From: an uncultured Muribaculaceae bacterium
GTDB lineage: Bacteria > Bacteroidota > Bacteroidia > Bacteroidales > Muribaculaceae
Length of the DNA: 9,913 nucleotides
Assembly: GCA_905207535.1 (NCBI GenBank)
Contig: CAJLLX010000072.1
Coordinates: 1-9,913, forward strand
Reading direction: 5' to 3'
The position numbers were made by a program, and so were the translations under genes. Positions 1-7,660 of this stretch are shown piece after piece (within the stretch, counting starts at the first letter, position 1; each line of letters opens with the position of its first letter). The notes under the pieces were generated by a model. It was not told the DNA's origin, ran no database searches, and saw only the letters and a program-made list of their open reading frames with translations.

Positions 1-2466
1 AAGGTGTACCGCGACGACATCGCCGCTGCGGTGCACACCTTCACCTCCCCCGCTCCGGGCGAGGAGCTCAGTTTCACCGACACCGACCTCACCACCGGCA
101 ACCACACCTGGCGCCTGGTGCCCGAGCTCAACGGCCAGGAGGGAGCGCGTGCCGAGGTTTCGGCCTACATCGGCATCGACATCCCCATGGCGGTCACCAA
201 CCTCAGCGCCGCTGAGCTTGCCTCGGGTGCCGTGGCCCTCACATGGGACGCTCCCGCAGGGGTCAACGGCGGATACACCGGCGCCGATGCCGTCACCTAC
301 AAGGTGACCCGCACCGACGGCGCCACCGACACGGTGCTCGCAGAGGGACTGAGGGAGACCTCCTTCACCGACACCTCGGTAGACACCTCGGTGCAAAGCT
401 ATCAGTACTACCTCGTGGAGGCATCCACCGTCACAGGCACCTCGGAGGTGGCCGAGAGCAATTCGCTCTTCACCGGGCCGGCCTACAGCATCCCCTTTAA
501 GGAGAATTTCGCCTACGGCACCCTGGCCAAGTCGCCCTGGGTAATGGAGACCGTGGTAAGCTCCGTGATGAATCCCACATGGAGCATCGTGGCACAGGGC
601 ACCCAGCCGGTGTGTCCGCCCATCGACGGCGACGACGGCATGCTCGCCTTCAACACCCTGCTCGGAGGTCTCAACTTCTATCAGGGCGCGCAGGTGCGCC
701 TCGCCACTCCCGCCATCTCGCTGAAGGATACCACCGATCCGTATCTCACCTTCTGGCTCTTCCACTACGACACCACTCAGACGTCGCAGGAATACAATCA
801 GGAGACCGAGGAGTATGAGACCGTCACCTACACCTACAATGACAAAGTGAAGGTGCAGATCGCCGTGGACAACGGCGCCTACACCGACATCCCCGACTCG
901 GAGATAGAGCTTGCAGCCAACAACAACGGCTGGACCCGCTACCGCATATCGCTCGCACCCTACAAGGGCGCTGAGAAAGCCTCTGTGGGTCTGCTCGGCA
1001 TCGCCGACGGCGGCGGCAACATCCATGTCGACGGTCTGCTCATCACCGACACCTACGCCTCCGACCTCGAGATCACCGACATCCTCGGCCCGCAGAGCTG
1101 CAAGGCCGGCGATGAGGCCAAATATCTGGTGCGGGTGGTCAACAACGGCGCCACCTCAACCAAGGCCTATACCGTGGACCTCTGTGTCGACGGCAAGCCG
1201 GTGCAGACACTCTCCAATCCCGGCGCGGCTATCTTTGCCAACGGCGGCGAGAAGCTCTTCCGCTTCACCTTCACCCCGCAGCTCGCCCACTCGGGCGCTG
1301 AGCACACCGTGACCGCCCGCATCAACTGCGCCGCCGACATGTGCCCGGCCAACGACGTCTCCGATGCCGTGGCCCTCGAGGTGCCGGCGATGGATTTCCC
1401 CGCCGTTGAGACCTTCAGCGGCCTCCAGACCCCCTCGGAGGTGACACTCACATGGGACGAGCCCGACTTCGCCTCATACCGCTCGCCGCGACGCGACGAC
1501 CAGGAGAAGCTCAACCCCTTCATCATCAGCGGCATCGCCGACTATACGCTCATCGACAACGACAAATCGTCCGAGACCTACTGCATCAGCGGTATCGACG
1601 GCTACGACAATGCCCGCGCGGCCATGGCCTACCAGGTGTTCAACCCCGAAAAGGCAGGCGTTGACCTCGAAGAGCCGTTCAACCGCCGCTGGTATGCCCG
1701 CTCCGGCTCGCAGATGCTTGTCAGCTGGGGAGCCTCGCAGGCCGACGCCAACGACGACTGGCTGATCTCGCCCGAGCTTTCAGGCGAGGAGCAGGTGGTG
1801 TCGTTCTATGTCAAGAGTATCACCATGGCTTACACCGAGCGCTTCCGCGTGCTCTACAGCCGTGACACCAAGAGCATAAGCGACTTTGTGAAGGTGGCCG
1901 AGGCCAACTACTACACCCCCGGCGGCAAGTGGCGCAAATTCTCGGTGCGTCTCCCCGAGGGGGCCAAGTATTTCGCCATCCACTGCATCTCGGCCGATGC
2001 CTTCGGCCTGATGGTCGATGACATCTCTTTCGAGCCCCGCAACGCCTCGGCCGAGAGCTTCGACCTGATGGGCTACAACATCTACCGCGACGGCGAGAAG
2101 CTCAACTCCGAGCCTCTGACCACCAACAGCTACACCGACAGCGACCTCCCCGCCGGGCAGCACACCTACTTCGTGACCACGGTCTACGCATCGGGCGAGA
2201 GCTCGCCTTCGCCGGTGTTCGTGGCCGCCGAAACGGGCATCGCTGCGCCTGAGAGCGACGATGCCGCATCGGAGTTCCTCGCCATAGGCCATGAGGGATG
2301 TCTCGAGCTGTATGTGGCTCAGGGGACCCGTGCCGTCAGCGTCTTCGCAGCCGACGGCCGCCCGGTGCTCGCTGAAAATGTGAGCGGCAGCTCCACATTC
2401 GCCCTCCCCGCAGGGGTCTACTTCGTGACCTCCGGTGGCGACACCCGCAAAGTTCTTGTAAAATAA
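1..2466 (+). CDS. Secreted fibronectin III / jelly-roll multidomain protein with sorting C-terminus (5' partial)
   Basis: The frame is open from the first base, so the start and any signal peptide lie upstream; 821 residues are visible. Numbering from the codon at base 4, I see the end of one fibronectin type III (FN3) domain (1-55), a full FN3 domain (62-155, with VALTWDAP), a jelly-roll of the choice-of-anchor J kind (163-350, with LTFWLFHYD), a CARDB-like beta domain (352-460), an FN3 start (470-490, VTLTWDEP), a second jelly-roll (545-678, with DDWLISPEL and VDDISFEP), the rest of that FN3 (686-742, GYNIYRDG), and a C-terminal sorting domain (750-820, with GRPVLAEN, LPAGVYFV, KVLVK). Such C-termini direct type IX secretion in Bacteroidetes. 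No catalytic motif is visible, so I infer adhesion, binding or a structural role. The neighbouring secreted metalloprotease has a similar domain plan. The domain calls are by eye; overall class is secure, exact function unknown. Confidence 0.88.
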   Translation, partial: KVYRDDIAAAVHTFTSPAPGEELSFTDTDLTTGNHTWRLVPELNGQEGARAEVSAYIGIDIPMAVTNLSAAELASGAVALTWDAPAGVNGGYTGADAVTYKVTRTDGATDTVLAEGLRETSFTDTSVDTSVQSYQYYLVEASTVTGTSEVAESNSLFTGPAYSIPFKENFAYGTLAKSPWVMETVVSSVMNPTWSIVAQGTQPVCPPIDGDDGMLAFNTLLGGLNFYQGAQVRLATPAISLKDTTDPYLTFWLFHYDTTQTSQEYNQETEEYETVTYTYNDKVKVQIAVDNGAYTDIPDSEIELAANNNGWTRYRISLAPYKGAEKASVGLLGIADGGGNIHVDGLLITDTYASDLEITDILGPQSCKAGDEAKYLVRVVNNGATSTKAYTVDLCVDGKPVQTLSNPGAAIFANGGEKLFRFTFTPQLAHSGAEHTVTARINCAADMCPANDVSDAVALEVPAMDFPAVETFSGLQTPSEVTLTWDEPDFASYRSPRRDDQEKLNPFIISGIADYTLIDNDKSSETYCISGIDGYDNARAAMAYQVFNPEKAGVDLEEPFNRRWYARSGSQMLVSWGASQADANDDWLISPELSGEEQVVSFYVKSITMAYTERFRVLYSRDTKSISDFVKVAEANYYTPGGKWRKFSVRLPEGAKYFAIHCISADAFGLMVDDISFEPRNASAESFDLMGYNIYRDGEKLNSEPLTTNSYTDSDLPAGQHTYFVTTVYASGESSPSPVFVAAETGIAAPESDDAASEFLAIGHEGCLELYVAQGTRAVSVFAADGRPVLAENVSGSSTFALPAGVYFVTSGGDTRKVLVK

Positions 2467-2480
2467 TCTTCATACTCCCT

Positions 2481-2534
2481 TGTCGGGAGAGTGCCGGGGC
2501 CAAAGGCGACCCGCACTCTCCCGATATCATTTTA
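2481..2534 (+). terminator. Rho-independent terminator after the FN3/jelly-roll gene
   Basis: A perfect 12-bp inverted repeat, TCGGGAGAGTGC at 2483-2494 and its complement at 2513-2524, encloses an 18-base loop. Two further outer pairs (one G-T) are possible. It starts 14 bases after the stop codon and is followed by a T-rich stretch (ATCATTTTAA). This should end the upstream transcript and make the metalloprotease gene a separate transcription unit. Confidence 0.8.
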
Positions 2535-2572
2535 AGACTCTTACCTTTTCCTAAAAGTTATTTTTACCACTT

Positions 2573-5185
2573 ATGGGAATACGCAGACATATCGCAGCCG
2601 CGGCGATGGCAGCGACACTACTTCAGGCTTCGGCGGTGACTTCAAGACTGACTCCGGTGGAAATCACCGACCCGCAGGGCAATGCCGTCACGGTGATTGC
2701 CGTGGGCGACGAACATTCGCGCAGATACATCAACGCATCCGACGCCCGCGAGGTATCGTGGATCGCCAGCTTCGGCTCTGCCAAGAGTTTCACCCCCGTG
2801 CAACGCTTACGGGCTCAGAGCGGCCCACAGAAGGCGCAGCAGCGCATCACCACCTTCCCCACACTCGGCGAAAACCGATTTTTAGTGGTGCTGGTGGAGT
2901 TTGCCGACAAGGCGTTTGCCACGGCCGACCCCGCTGGCGAGTTCGACGACCTTTTCAATAAGCCCGGCTACGACACCCTCGGGGGCACCGGTTCGGTGGC
3001 CGACTACTACCGCGACTGCTCCAACGGGCTGTTCGCTCCGCACTTCGATGTGGTGGGTCCGGTGAAGATGAGCGGCAATGTGGCCTACTACGGCAGCGGC
3101 AGCGACGACTCGCGCGCCGGACTGATGGTGATGGAGGCCTGCCTCGCCATCGACGGCACCGTGGACTTTTCGCTCTACGACCACGACGGCAACGGCGAGG
3201 TGGATTCGGTCTACTTCATCTATGCCGGCAAGGGGGAGGCCGACGGCGGCGAGCCCGACACCATCTGGCCCCACTCGTGGAATCTCTCCGACCAGGAACG
3301 CGAGCTGACCCTCGACGGCGTGGCCGTGCAGGGCTATGCCTGCTCGCCCGAGCTCGACGGCTCGGCCAAACTCAACGGCATGGGCACCCCCTGCCACGAG
3401 TTTGCACATGTGCTCGGGCTCCCCGACCTCTACTGCACCAACAGCTATGTGTCGTGCCTGCATCCCTCGGATTTCTCGCTGATGGCCCGCGGCAACTACC
3501 TCAACGACGGCCGCACTCCCCCGGCCCTCAGCGCCTACGAGCGGTATGAACTGGGTTGGCTCACGCCCCGCGAGCTCACCCACCCGGCCACCATTGCCCT
3601 GCAGCCCATATCGCAGGACCATGAGGCCGCCTGCCGCATCGCCACCGAGCGCAAAAATGAATATTTCCTTCTCGAGAACCGCCAGCCCACCGGCTGGGAC
3701 ACCTATCTCCCCGCCCACGGCATGCTGGTGTGGCATATCGACTACAGCCCCGACATCTGGGACCGCAACCGCGTCAACGCCAACCCCGACCATCAGTATG
3801 TCGACATCGTGGAGGCCAACAACGCCACCACCTTCACTCAGGCGTCGGGCTTCACCTTCCCCGGATCGTCGAATGTGACCTCGCTCACCTCCTCCACCCG
3901 TCCGGCCCTGGAGAGCTGGAGCGGCACGCCCATTGATCTGCCCATCACCGACATCAAGGAGAACGCCGACGGCACCGTGAGCTTCGACGTTGCCGGCGGC
4001 AAAGCCCCTGTGGGCACCCCCACCGGGCTGACCCTCATCTACGCCGGTGTCAACTCATTTTCGCTCAGCTGGGCTCCCGCCACGGGTGCCACTCACTATA
4101 TCTGCCGCACCACGCCGCTCGACGCATGGGACACGCCCATCGGCGAGCCGTCGACATGCACTCTGCCCGACGGAGAATGTATCTACAATCCCTCCGGCCT
4201 CACCCCCGGCGGCCGCTATGCCGTGGAGGTGTGCGGTGCCGACCAATATGAGCAGGGACCATGGAGCGAGACGTTCATAGTGCCGCTTATGGAGCCCACC
4301 TTCGAGTATTCCTCGCCGACAGCCTACGGGCCTGAAGATGTCGGCAGCGACCACTTTACGGCCATCTGGGAGCCGATGCGCGAGGCCAAGAGCTACCGCA
4401 TCGACGTCATCCCGCAGATCAGGGGCGAAGAGAGCTTCGTCACCGTAGATTTCACCGGCAAAACCATGCCTGAAGGGTTCACCACCTCTTCGTCGACCTG
4501 GATCAGTATGGCCGGCAACTACGGCGAGGCCGCACCCTCCCTGCGCCTCGGCGCCGACGGCGACTACATCGCCACTCCGGAGGGATACAACTCCGTGAGC
4601 AGCGTCAGCTTCTGGGTCAAGGCACAGTCGCCCGACCCCGACGCCCGCATCATCATCGAAGAGATAGACTGCAGCGGATCCGCCTCCACCATCGCCACCT
4701 ACACCCCCGGCGAGCCCCCCGAGACAGTGCGCTTCGAGAGCAACCTTCCCGAGATCGACTGCTCCACCTTCGTGCGCATCCGCTTTGTCAAAGCCGGCAA
4801 ATGCACCGTCAATATCGACGACCTCAAGGTAGGCTACGGCGGCAAAATCCGGGAGGATCCCCCCGGACGCATCGCCCGCATTGCCGAAGGCGCCGACACC
4901 CGCTCGCTCCTCATCGACGGTCTCACTCCGGCCACCACCTACGGCTTCTATGTGCGCGGATACAATGCCGATAACCGCCTCTCCCTCCCCTCCGAGACCA
5001 TCATCTTCACCACCGCCGATGCCTCCTCTCTCCCGGCGATAGAAGCGACCGACGCCGACACCCCGGTGGATGTATATTCCATCTCGGGAGTGTGCCTGCT
5101 GCGCTCCGTCACCCTCGCCGAAGCCCGCCTCCTCCTCCCTCCGGGCCTCTACATCGCCGCCGGCCGCCTCCTCCCCATCCCCTGA
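2573..5185 (+). CDS. M6-family zinc metalloprotease, secreted, with FN3 and jelly-roll domains
   Basis: Probable extracellular zinc endopeptidase of the M6 (immune inhibitor A-like) family, 870 residues. The N-terminus (MGIRRHIAAAAMAATLLQ, then ASA) reads as a signal peptide, which supports this start. The catalytic domain spans about 100-400: RFLVVLVEF at 102-110, GSVADYYRDCSNG at 140-152, a calcium-loop-like DHDGNGEVD at 203-211, the zinc motif HEFAHVLGLPD with H275, E276, H279 and D285, and the Met-turn region SLMARG at 302-307 followed by YELGWL. Then come an FN3 domain (about 475-570), a second FN3 split by a jelly-roll insert (about 580-820), and a short sorting-type C-terminus (VYSISG, LLLPPGLYIA). 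The catalytic residues look intact, so activity is expected; the substrate cannot be told. Only weak promoter-like sequence is visible upstream (TACCTTTT at 2542-2549). A palindromic repeat follows 18 bases after the stop. Confidence 0.93.
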   Translation: MGIRRHIAAAAMAATLLQASAVTSRLTPVEITDPQGNAVTVIAVGDEHSRRYINASDAREVSWIASFGSAKSFTPVQRLRAQSGPQKAQQRITTFPTLGENRFLVVLVEFADKAFATADPAGEFDDLFNKPGYDTLGGTGSVADYYRDCSNGLFAPHFDVVGPVKMSGNVAYYGSGSDDSRAGLMVMEACLAIDGTVDFSLYDHDGNGEVDSVYFIYAGKGEADGGEPDTIWPHSWNLSDQERELTLDGVAVQGYACSPELDGSAKLNGMGTPCHEFAHVLGLPDLYCTNSYVSCLHPSDFSLMARGNYLNDGRTPPALSAYERYELGWLTPRELTHPATIALQPISQDHEAACRIATERKNEYFLLENRQPTGWDTYLPAHGMLVWHIDYSPDIWDRNRVNANPDHQYVDIVEANNATTFTQASGFTFPGSSNVTSLTSSTRPALESWSGTPIDLPITDIKENADGTVSFDVAGGKAPVGTPTGLTLIYAGVNSFSLSWAPATGATHYICRTTPLDAWDTPIGEPSTCTLPDGECIYNPSGLTPGGRYAVEVCGADQYEQGPWSETFIVPLMEPTFEYSSPTAYGPEDVGSDHFTAIWEPMREAKSYRIDVIPQIRGEESFVTVDFTGKTMPEGFTTSSSTWISMAGNYGEAAPSLRLGADGDYIATPEGYNSVSSVSFWVKAQSPDPDARIIIEEIDCSGSASTIATYTPGEPPETVRFESNLPEIDCSTFVRIRFVKAGKCTVNIDDLKVGYGGKIREDPPGRIARIAEGADTRSLLIDGLTPATTYGFYVRGYNADNRLSLPSETIIFTTADASSLPAIEATDADTPVDVYSISGVCLLRSVTLAEARLLLPPGLYIAAGRLLPIP

Positions 5186-5203
5186 TTTCCCCCCAATCGC
5201 CGG

Positions 5204-5280
5204 CCGCCTGTTCAGTTATCACGCGAGCTCGCGTGATAATACCTCTCTCCTCCCTCAAATACCATAGCCGCGAAGCGGGC
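5204..5280 (+). repeat. Composite palindromic intergenic repeat, copy 1
   Basis: Bases 5204-5256 match 6671-6723 in reverse complement at 52 of 53 positions. After a short unrelated spacer (5257-5263), 5264-5280 matches 6646-6662 at all 17 positions. The core is a perfect 24-bp palindrome at 5216-5239, centred on the SacI-type hexamer GAGCTC. The element starts 18 bases after the metalloprotease stop codon. As RNA the palindrome would fold into a hairpin, but no T tract follows, so a terminator role is uncertain. It resembles a REP/BIME-style dispersed extragenic palindrome in form; I do not recognise the family. Confidence 0.85.
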
Positions 5281-5318
5281 GATATTCCTTTGAATGCCGA
5301 AAATGGGGGCGGTATGGA

Positions 5319-5347
5319 TTGATTACGGGGATAAATGCGTAACTTTG
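5319..5347 (+). promoter_or_regulatory. Bacteroidetes-type promoter of the U32 gene
   Basis: The -7 element TAACTTTG at 5340-5347 matches the Bacteroidetes consensus TAnnTTTG exactly. A TTG at 5319-5321 lies 18 bases upstream, close to the usual position of the -33 element. Transcription would begin about at the ATG at 5353, leaving little or no leader. Confidence 0.75.
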
Positions 5348-5352
5348 CAGGC

Positions 5353-6603
5353 ATGAAGCGAAAAGATTTTGAGATAATGGCTCCCGTGGGGAGCTACGAG
5401 AGCCTCTGGAGCGCTATCCACGCCGGGGCTGACGCGATATATTTCGGGGTGGAGGGGCTCAACATGCGCTCGCGCTCGAGTGTCAATTTCACCCTCGACG
5501 ACCTGCGCGAGATCTCGCGCATCTGCGACGAGAATGGGGTGAAATCGTATCTGACGGTCAACACCATCATCTACGACTCGGATATGGCGCGTATGCGCGA
5601 GATCATCGACGCCGTGGCGGCCTCGGGCATCTCGGCTATCATCGCCTCGGATATGGCGGCCATCCTCTATGCCCGCAGCCGCGGAGTGGAGGTGCATATC
5701 AGCACTCAGCAGAGCGTGGGCAACACGGAGACGCTGCGCTTTTTCGCGCAGTATGCCGATGTGGTGGTGCTGGCGCGCGAGCTCTCGCTCGAGCAGGTGC
5801 GGGAGATCCACGAGGCCATCGTCCGCGACGACATCCGCGGCCCCCGCGGCGAGCTGGTGAGGATAGAAATGTTCTGCCACGGTGCGCTCTGCATGGCCAT
5901 CTCGGGCAAATGCTATCTCTCGCTGCACGAGATGAACAGTTCGGCCAACCGCGGCGCCTGCACCCAGATCTGCCGCCGCTCCTACACCGTCACCGACCGC
6001 GAGACCGGCGAACAGCTCGATGTGGACAACAAATACATCATGTCGCCCAAGGACCTGAAAACCATCCATTTCCTCAACAAGATGATCGACGCCGGAGTGC
6101 GCGTATTCAAGATCGAGGGACGTGCCCGCGGGCCCGAATATGTGTCGATAGCGGTGCGATGCTACAGCGAGGCCATCGAGGCCATCTGCGACGGCACCTA
6201 CTCGCAGGAGAAGATCGACGGCTGGGACACGGAGTTGAAAAAGATCTTCAACCGCGGCTTCTGGAACGGCTACTACCTCGGCCAGCGCCTGGGCGAATGG
6301 TCGTCGAAATACGGCTCGTCGGCCACCCGCACCAAGGAATATCGCGCCAAGGGTGTGCGCTACTTCTCCAACATCGGCGTGGGCGAATTTTACATGGAGA
6401 GCGGCGAGCTGCATGTGGGCGACGAGGTGGTGATCACCGGCCCTACCACCGGCACACAGATACTCACGCTCGAAGAGATCCGTGTGGGGCTCAAACCGGT
6501 GGAGAAAGCCGTCAAGGGCGACTCCTTCTCCATCGCCGTCCCCTCCAAGATCCGCCCCTCCGACAAGCTCTACCAGTGGGTGGCCAAAGACCCCAAGGAG
6601 TAA
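5353..6603 (+). CDS. Peptidase U32-family protein (TrhP/RlhA-like RNA hydroxylation family)
   Basis: Member of the U32 family, 416 residues. Although named a peptidase family, characterised members (TrhP, RlhA, UbiU/UbiV) support hydroxylation of tRNA, rRNA or ubiquinone and use cysteine-bound Fe-S clusters. The family core is clear: IEMFCHGALCMAISGKCYLS (171-190), ANRGACTQICRR (198-209), MSPKDL (230-235) and FKIEGRARG (252-260), with a C-terminal beta domain from about 320. Cysteines C180, C187 and C203 have the Cx6Cx15C spacing of the cluster site; the usual Cys after SPKDL is Lys236, while C175 and C207 are extra. Length fits TrhP2-like proteins, so tRNA wobble-uridine hydroxylation is a reasonable guess, not shown. 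I chose ATG 5353 over the in-frame ATG at 5335 because the -7 box lies between them. The gene stands alone, bracketed by an inverted pair of palindromic repeats. Confidence 0.92.
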   Translation: MKRKDFEIMAPVGSYESLWSAIHAGADAIYFGVEGLNMRSRSSVNFTLDDLREISRICDENGVKSYLTVNTIIYDSDMARMREIIDAVAASGISAIIASDMAAILYARSRGVEVHISTQQSVGNTETLRFFAQYADVVVLARELSLEQVREIHEAIVRDDIRGPRGELVRIEMFCHGALCMAISGKCYLSLHEMNSSANRGACTQICRRSYTVTDRETGEQLDVDNKYIMSPKDLKTIHFLNKMIDAGVRVFKIEGRARGPEYVSIAVRCYSEAIEAICDGTYSQEKIDGWDTELKKIFNRGFWNGYYLGQRLGEWSSKYGSSATRTKEYRAKGVRYFSNIGVGEFYMESGELHVGDEVVITGPTTGTQILTLEEIRVGLKPVEKAVKGDSFSIAVPSKIRPSDKLYQWVAKDPKE

Positions 6604-6615
6604 AACCGTATATTA

Positions 6616-6671
6616 CAGACAGCAATAGCCGCGAGGCGGGTCGATGCCCGCTTCGCGGCTATTGCTGTCTG
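6616..6671. terminator. Long hairpin between convergent U32 and dus genes
   Basis: Arms of 25 bases (6616-6640 and 6647-6671) pair throughout, with one G-T wobble (6635/6652), around a 6-base loop. It starts 12 bases after the U32 stop and lies in the gap between convergent genes. There is no T tract on either strand, so it may act as a transcript-end stabiliser or weak bidirectional terminator. Its right arm is part of repeat copy 2. Confidence 0.65.
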
Positions 6672-6723
6672 AGGGAGGAGAGAGGGATTATCACGCGAGC
6701 TCGCGTGATAACTGAACAGGCGG
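6646..6723 (-). repeat. Composite palindromic intergenic repeat, copy 2 (inverted relative to copy 1)
   Basis: Reverse-complement partner of 5204-5280. The 24-bp palindrome core is at 6688-6711, and the flanking 6671-6687 and 6712-6723 also match copy 1, with a single mismatch (6686). The 17-base outer block 6646-6662 matches too, separated from the rest by an 8-base spacer (7 bases in copy 1). Read on the minus strand it begins 12 bases after the dus stop codon, the same position and orientation relative to its gene that copy 1 has to the metalloprotease gene. Confidence 0.85.
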
Positions 6724-6735
6724 AGAGAGCGAGGA

Positions 6736-7650
6736 TCAGAGGAGGGCGAGGGCGGCGCGGTATTTCGGCATGGTGCCGGCTTTACGGATGGCTTTCAGGG
6801 CTTTGTGGCCGATCTCGGCTTCGGCATACTCCCAGAATGGGCGGATTTTCAACAGGATCTGACTGTCGCCACAAAGGGTGGCGCTATAATATTCGAGGAT
6901 GCGGTCGTGAAGGCGCAGCATGCGCTCAATGCGCTCGGACAGAGACCATTCGCGCCCTGCATCGTATTCCGCGTAGAGGGAGGGGCGCCCTAAGATGCCT
7001 CTCCCTGCCATCACGCCGCCTATGCCGGGAAAACGGGCGAAGATATCGGCAATGTCGGCGGGGGTGCGTAGGTCGCCGTTGAAGAGTACCGGCGCCGCCG
7101 ACGCGTCGGCAATGCCTTGGAATTCGTTGAGGTGAAGCGCGCCGGCGTATTGCTGACGCGCCGTGCGGGGATGCACCGATACAAACTCAAGGGGGAGGCG
7201 GTTGAGGATCGGGATCACCCGGCGCCATGACGAGGGGTCGTCGCAGCCGACGCGCATCTTTACCGAAAACGTCAACGGTGCGAACTCCGCTGCGATGTCG
7301 GGCAACGCCTCAAGGCGCTCGGGATGCTCAAGAAGGCCCGCTCCGCGGCCCCGCGACGTCTGCAGCGGGAAGGGGCAACCCATATTGAGATTCACCGACG
7401 AGGCCCCGCAGGCCACAAGCTCGCGGAGCAGCAGCCGCAGCTCGTCGGCATTGCTGAAGATCACCTGCGGCGTAAGATTCACCCCTTCATTAAGGGCGGA
7501 AGTGAAGTCGCGCAGATCGTGAGGCCGCGCCCGCCCCTTCTCCACACGTATGAACGGGGTGAAATAGCGGAGGTCGCCGCCGTATTCACGGTGGTGCCAC
7601 GTGCGCCAGGGGGCATCGGTATGTCCCTGCAAGGGAGCGATGTAGTGCAT
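6736..7650 (-). CDS. tRNA-dihydrouridine synthase family protein (Dus)
   Basis: FMN-dependent enzyme that reduces specific uridines in tRNA to dihydrouridine using NADPH; cytoplasmic. Of 304 residues, the first about 225 form the TIM barrel: YIAPLQGHTDAPWR at 3-16, the active-site loop NLNMGCPFP at 87-95 with catalytic Cys92, KMRVG at 131-135, VHPRTARQQYAG at 159-170, FNGDL at 190-194, and the phosphate-binding GGVMAGRGILGRPSLY at 211-226. A helical RNA-binding domain follows. It is slightly shorter than the usual 310-340. Which Dus subtype, and so which tRNA position, cannot be told. The ATG lies 10 bases after the stop of the small gene upstream, with no separate promoter seen between, so the two are probably cotranscribed. 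It converges on the U32 gene, another RNA-modification family member. Confidence 0.93.
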   Translation of the reverse strand: MHYIAPLQGHTDAPWRTWHHREYGGDLRYFTPFIRVEKGRARPHDLRDFTSALNEGVNLTPQVIFSNADELRLLLRELVACGASSVNLNMGCPFPLQTSRGRGAGLLEHPERLEALPDIAAEFAPLTFSVKMRVGCDDPSSWRRVIPILNRLPLEFVSVHPRTARQQYAGALHLNEFQGIADASAAPVLFNGDLRTPADIADIFARFPGIGGVMAGRGILGRPSLYAEYDAGREWSLSERIERMLRLHDRILEYYSATLCGDSQILLKIRPFWEYAEAEIGHKALKAIRKAGTMPKYRAALALL

Positions 7651-7660
7651 TGTGATTCAA

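Noticed and set aside
2882..3793. 303-codon minus-strand open frame inside the metalloprotease gene
   Set aside because: It lies opposite a gene with clear catalytic motifs; its Val/Gly/Ala/His-rich translation has no family features and is a GC-rich codon shadow.
5158..5209. 12-base direct repeat CGCCGGCCGCCT at 5158 and 5198 near the metalloprotease stop
   Set aside because: Short, built from common GC-rich codons, and not shared with the other repeat copy; probably chance.
5335..5352. Upstream ATG at 5335 for the U32 gene
   Set aside because: The -7 box at 5340-5347 lies after it, so a transcript from this promoter would not include it; the inverted copy also keeps similarity from the ATG at 5353.
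5323..6414. 363-codon minus-strand open frame opposite the U32 gene
   Set aside because: Shadow of the U32 reading frame; low-complexity composition and no recognisable motif.
5204..6723. The inverted repeats as ends of an insertion sequence or composite transposon
   Set aside because: No transposase between them, no target-site duplication seen, and the gene inside is a housekeeping-type U32 protein.
5910..7082. 390-codon plus-strand open frame across the U32 end, the repeat and the dus gene
   Set aside because: Arg-rich translation spanning two unrelated genes and an intergenic hairpin; an out-of-frame artefact.
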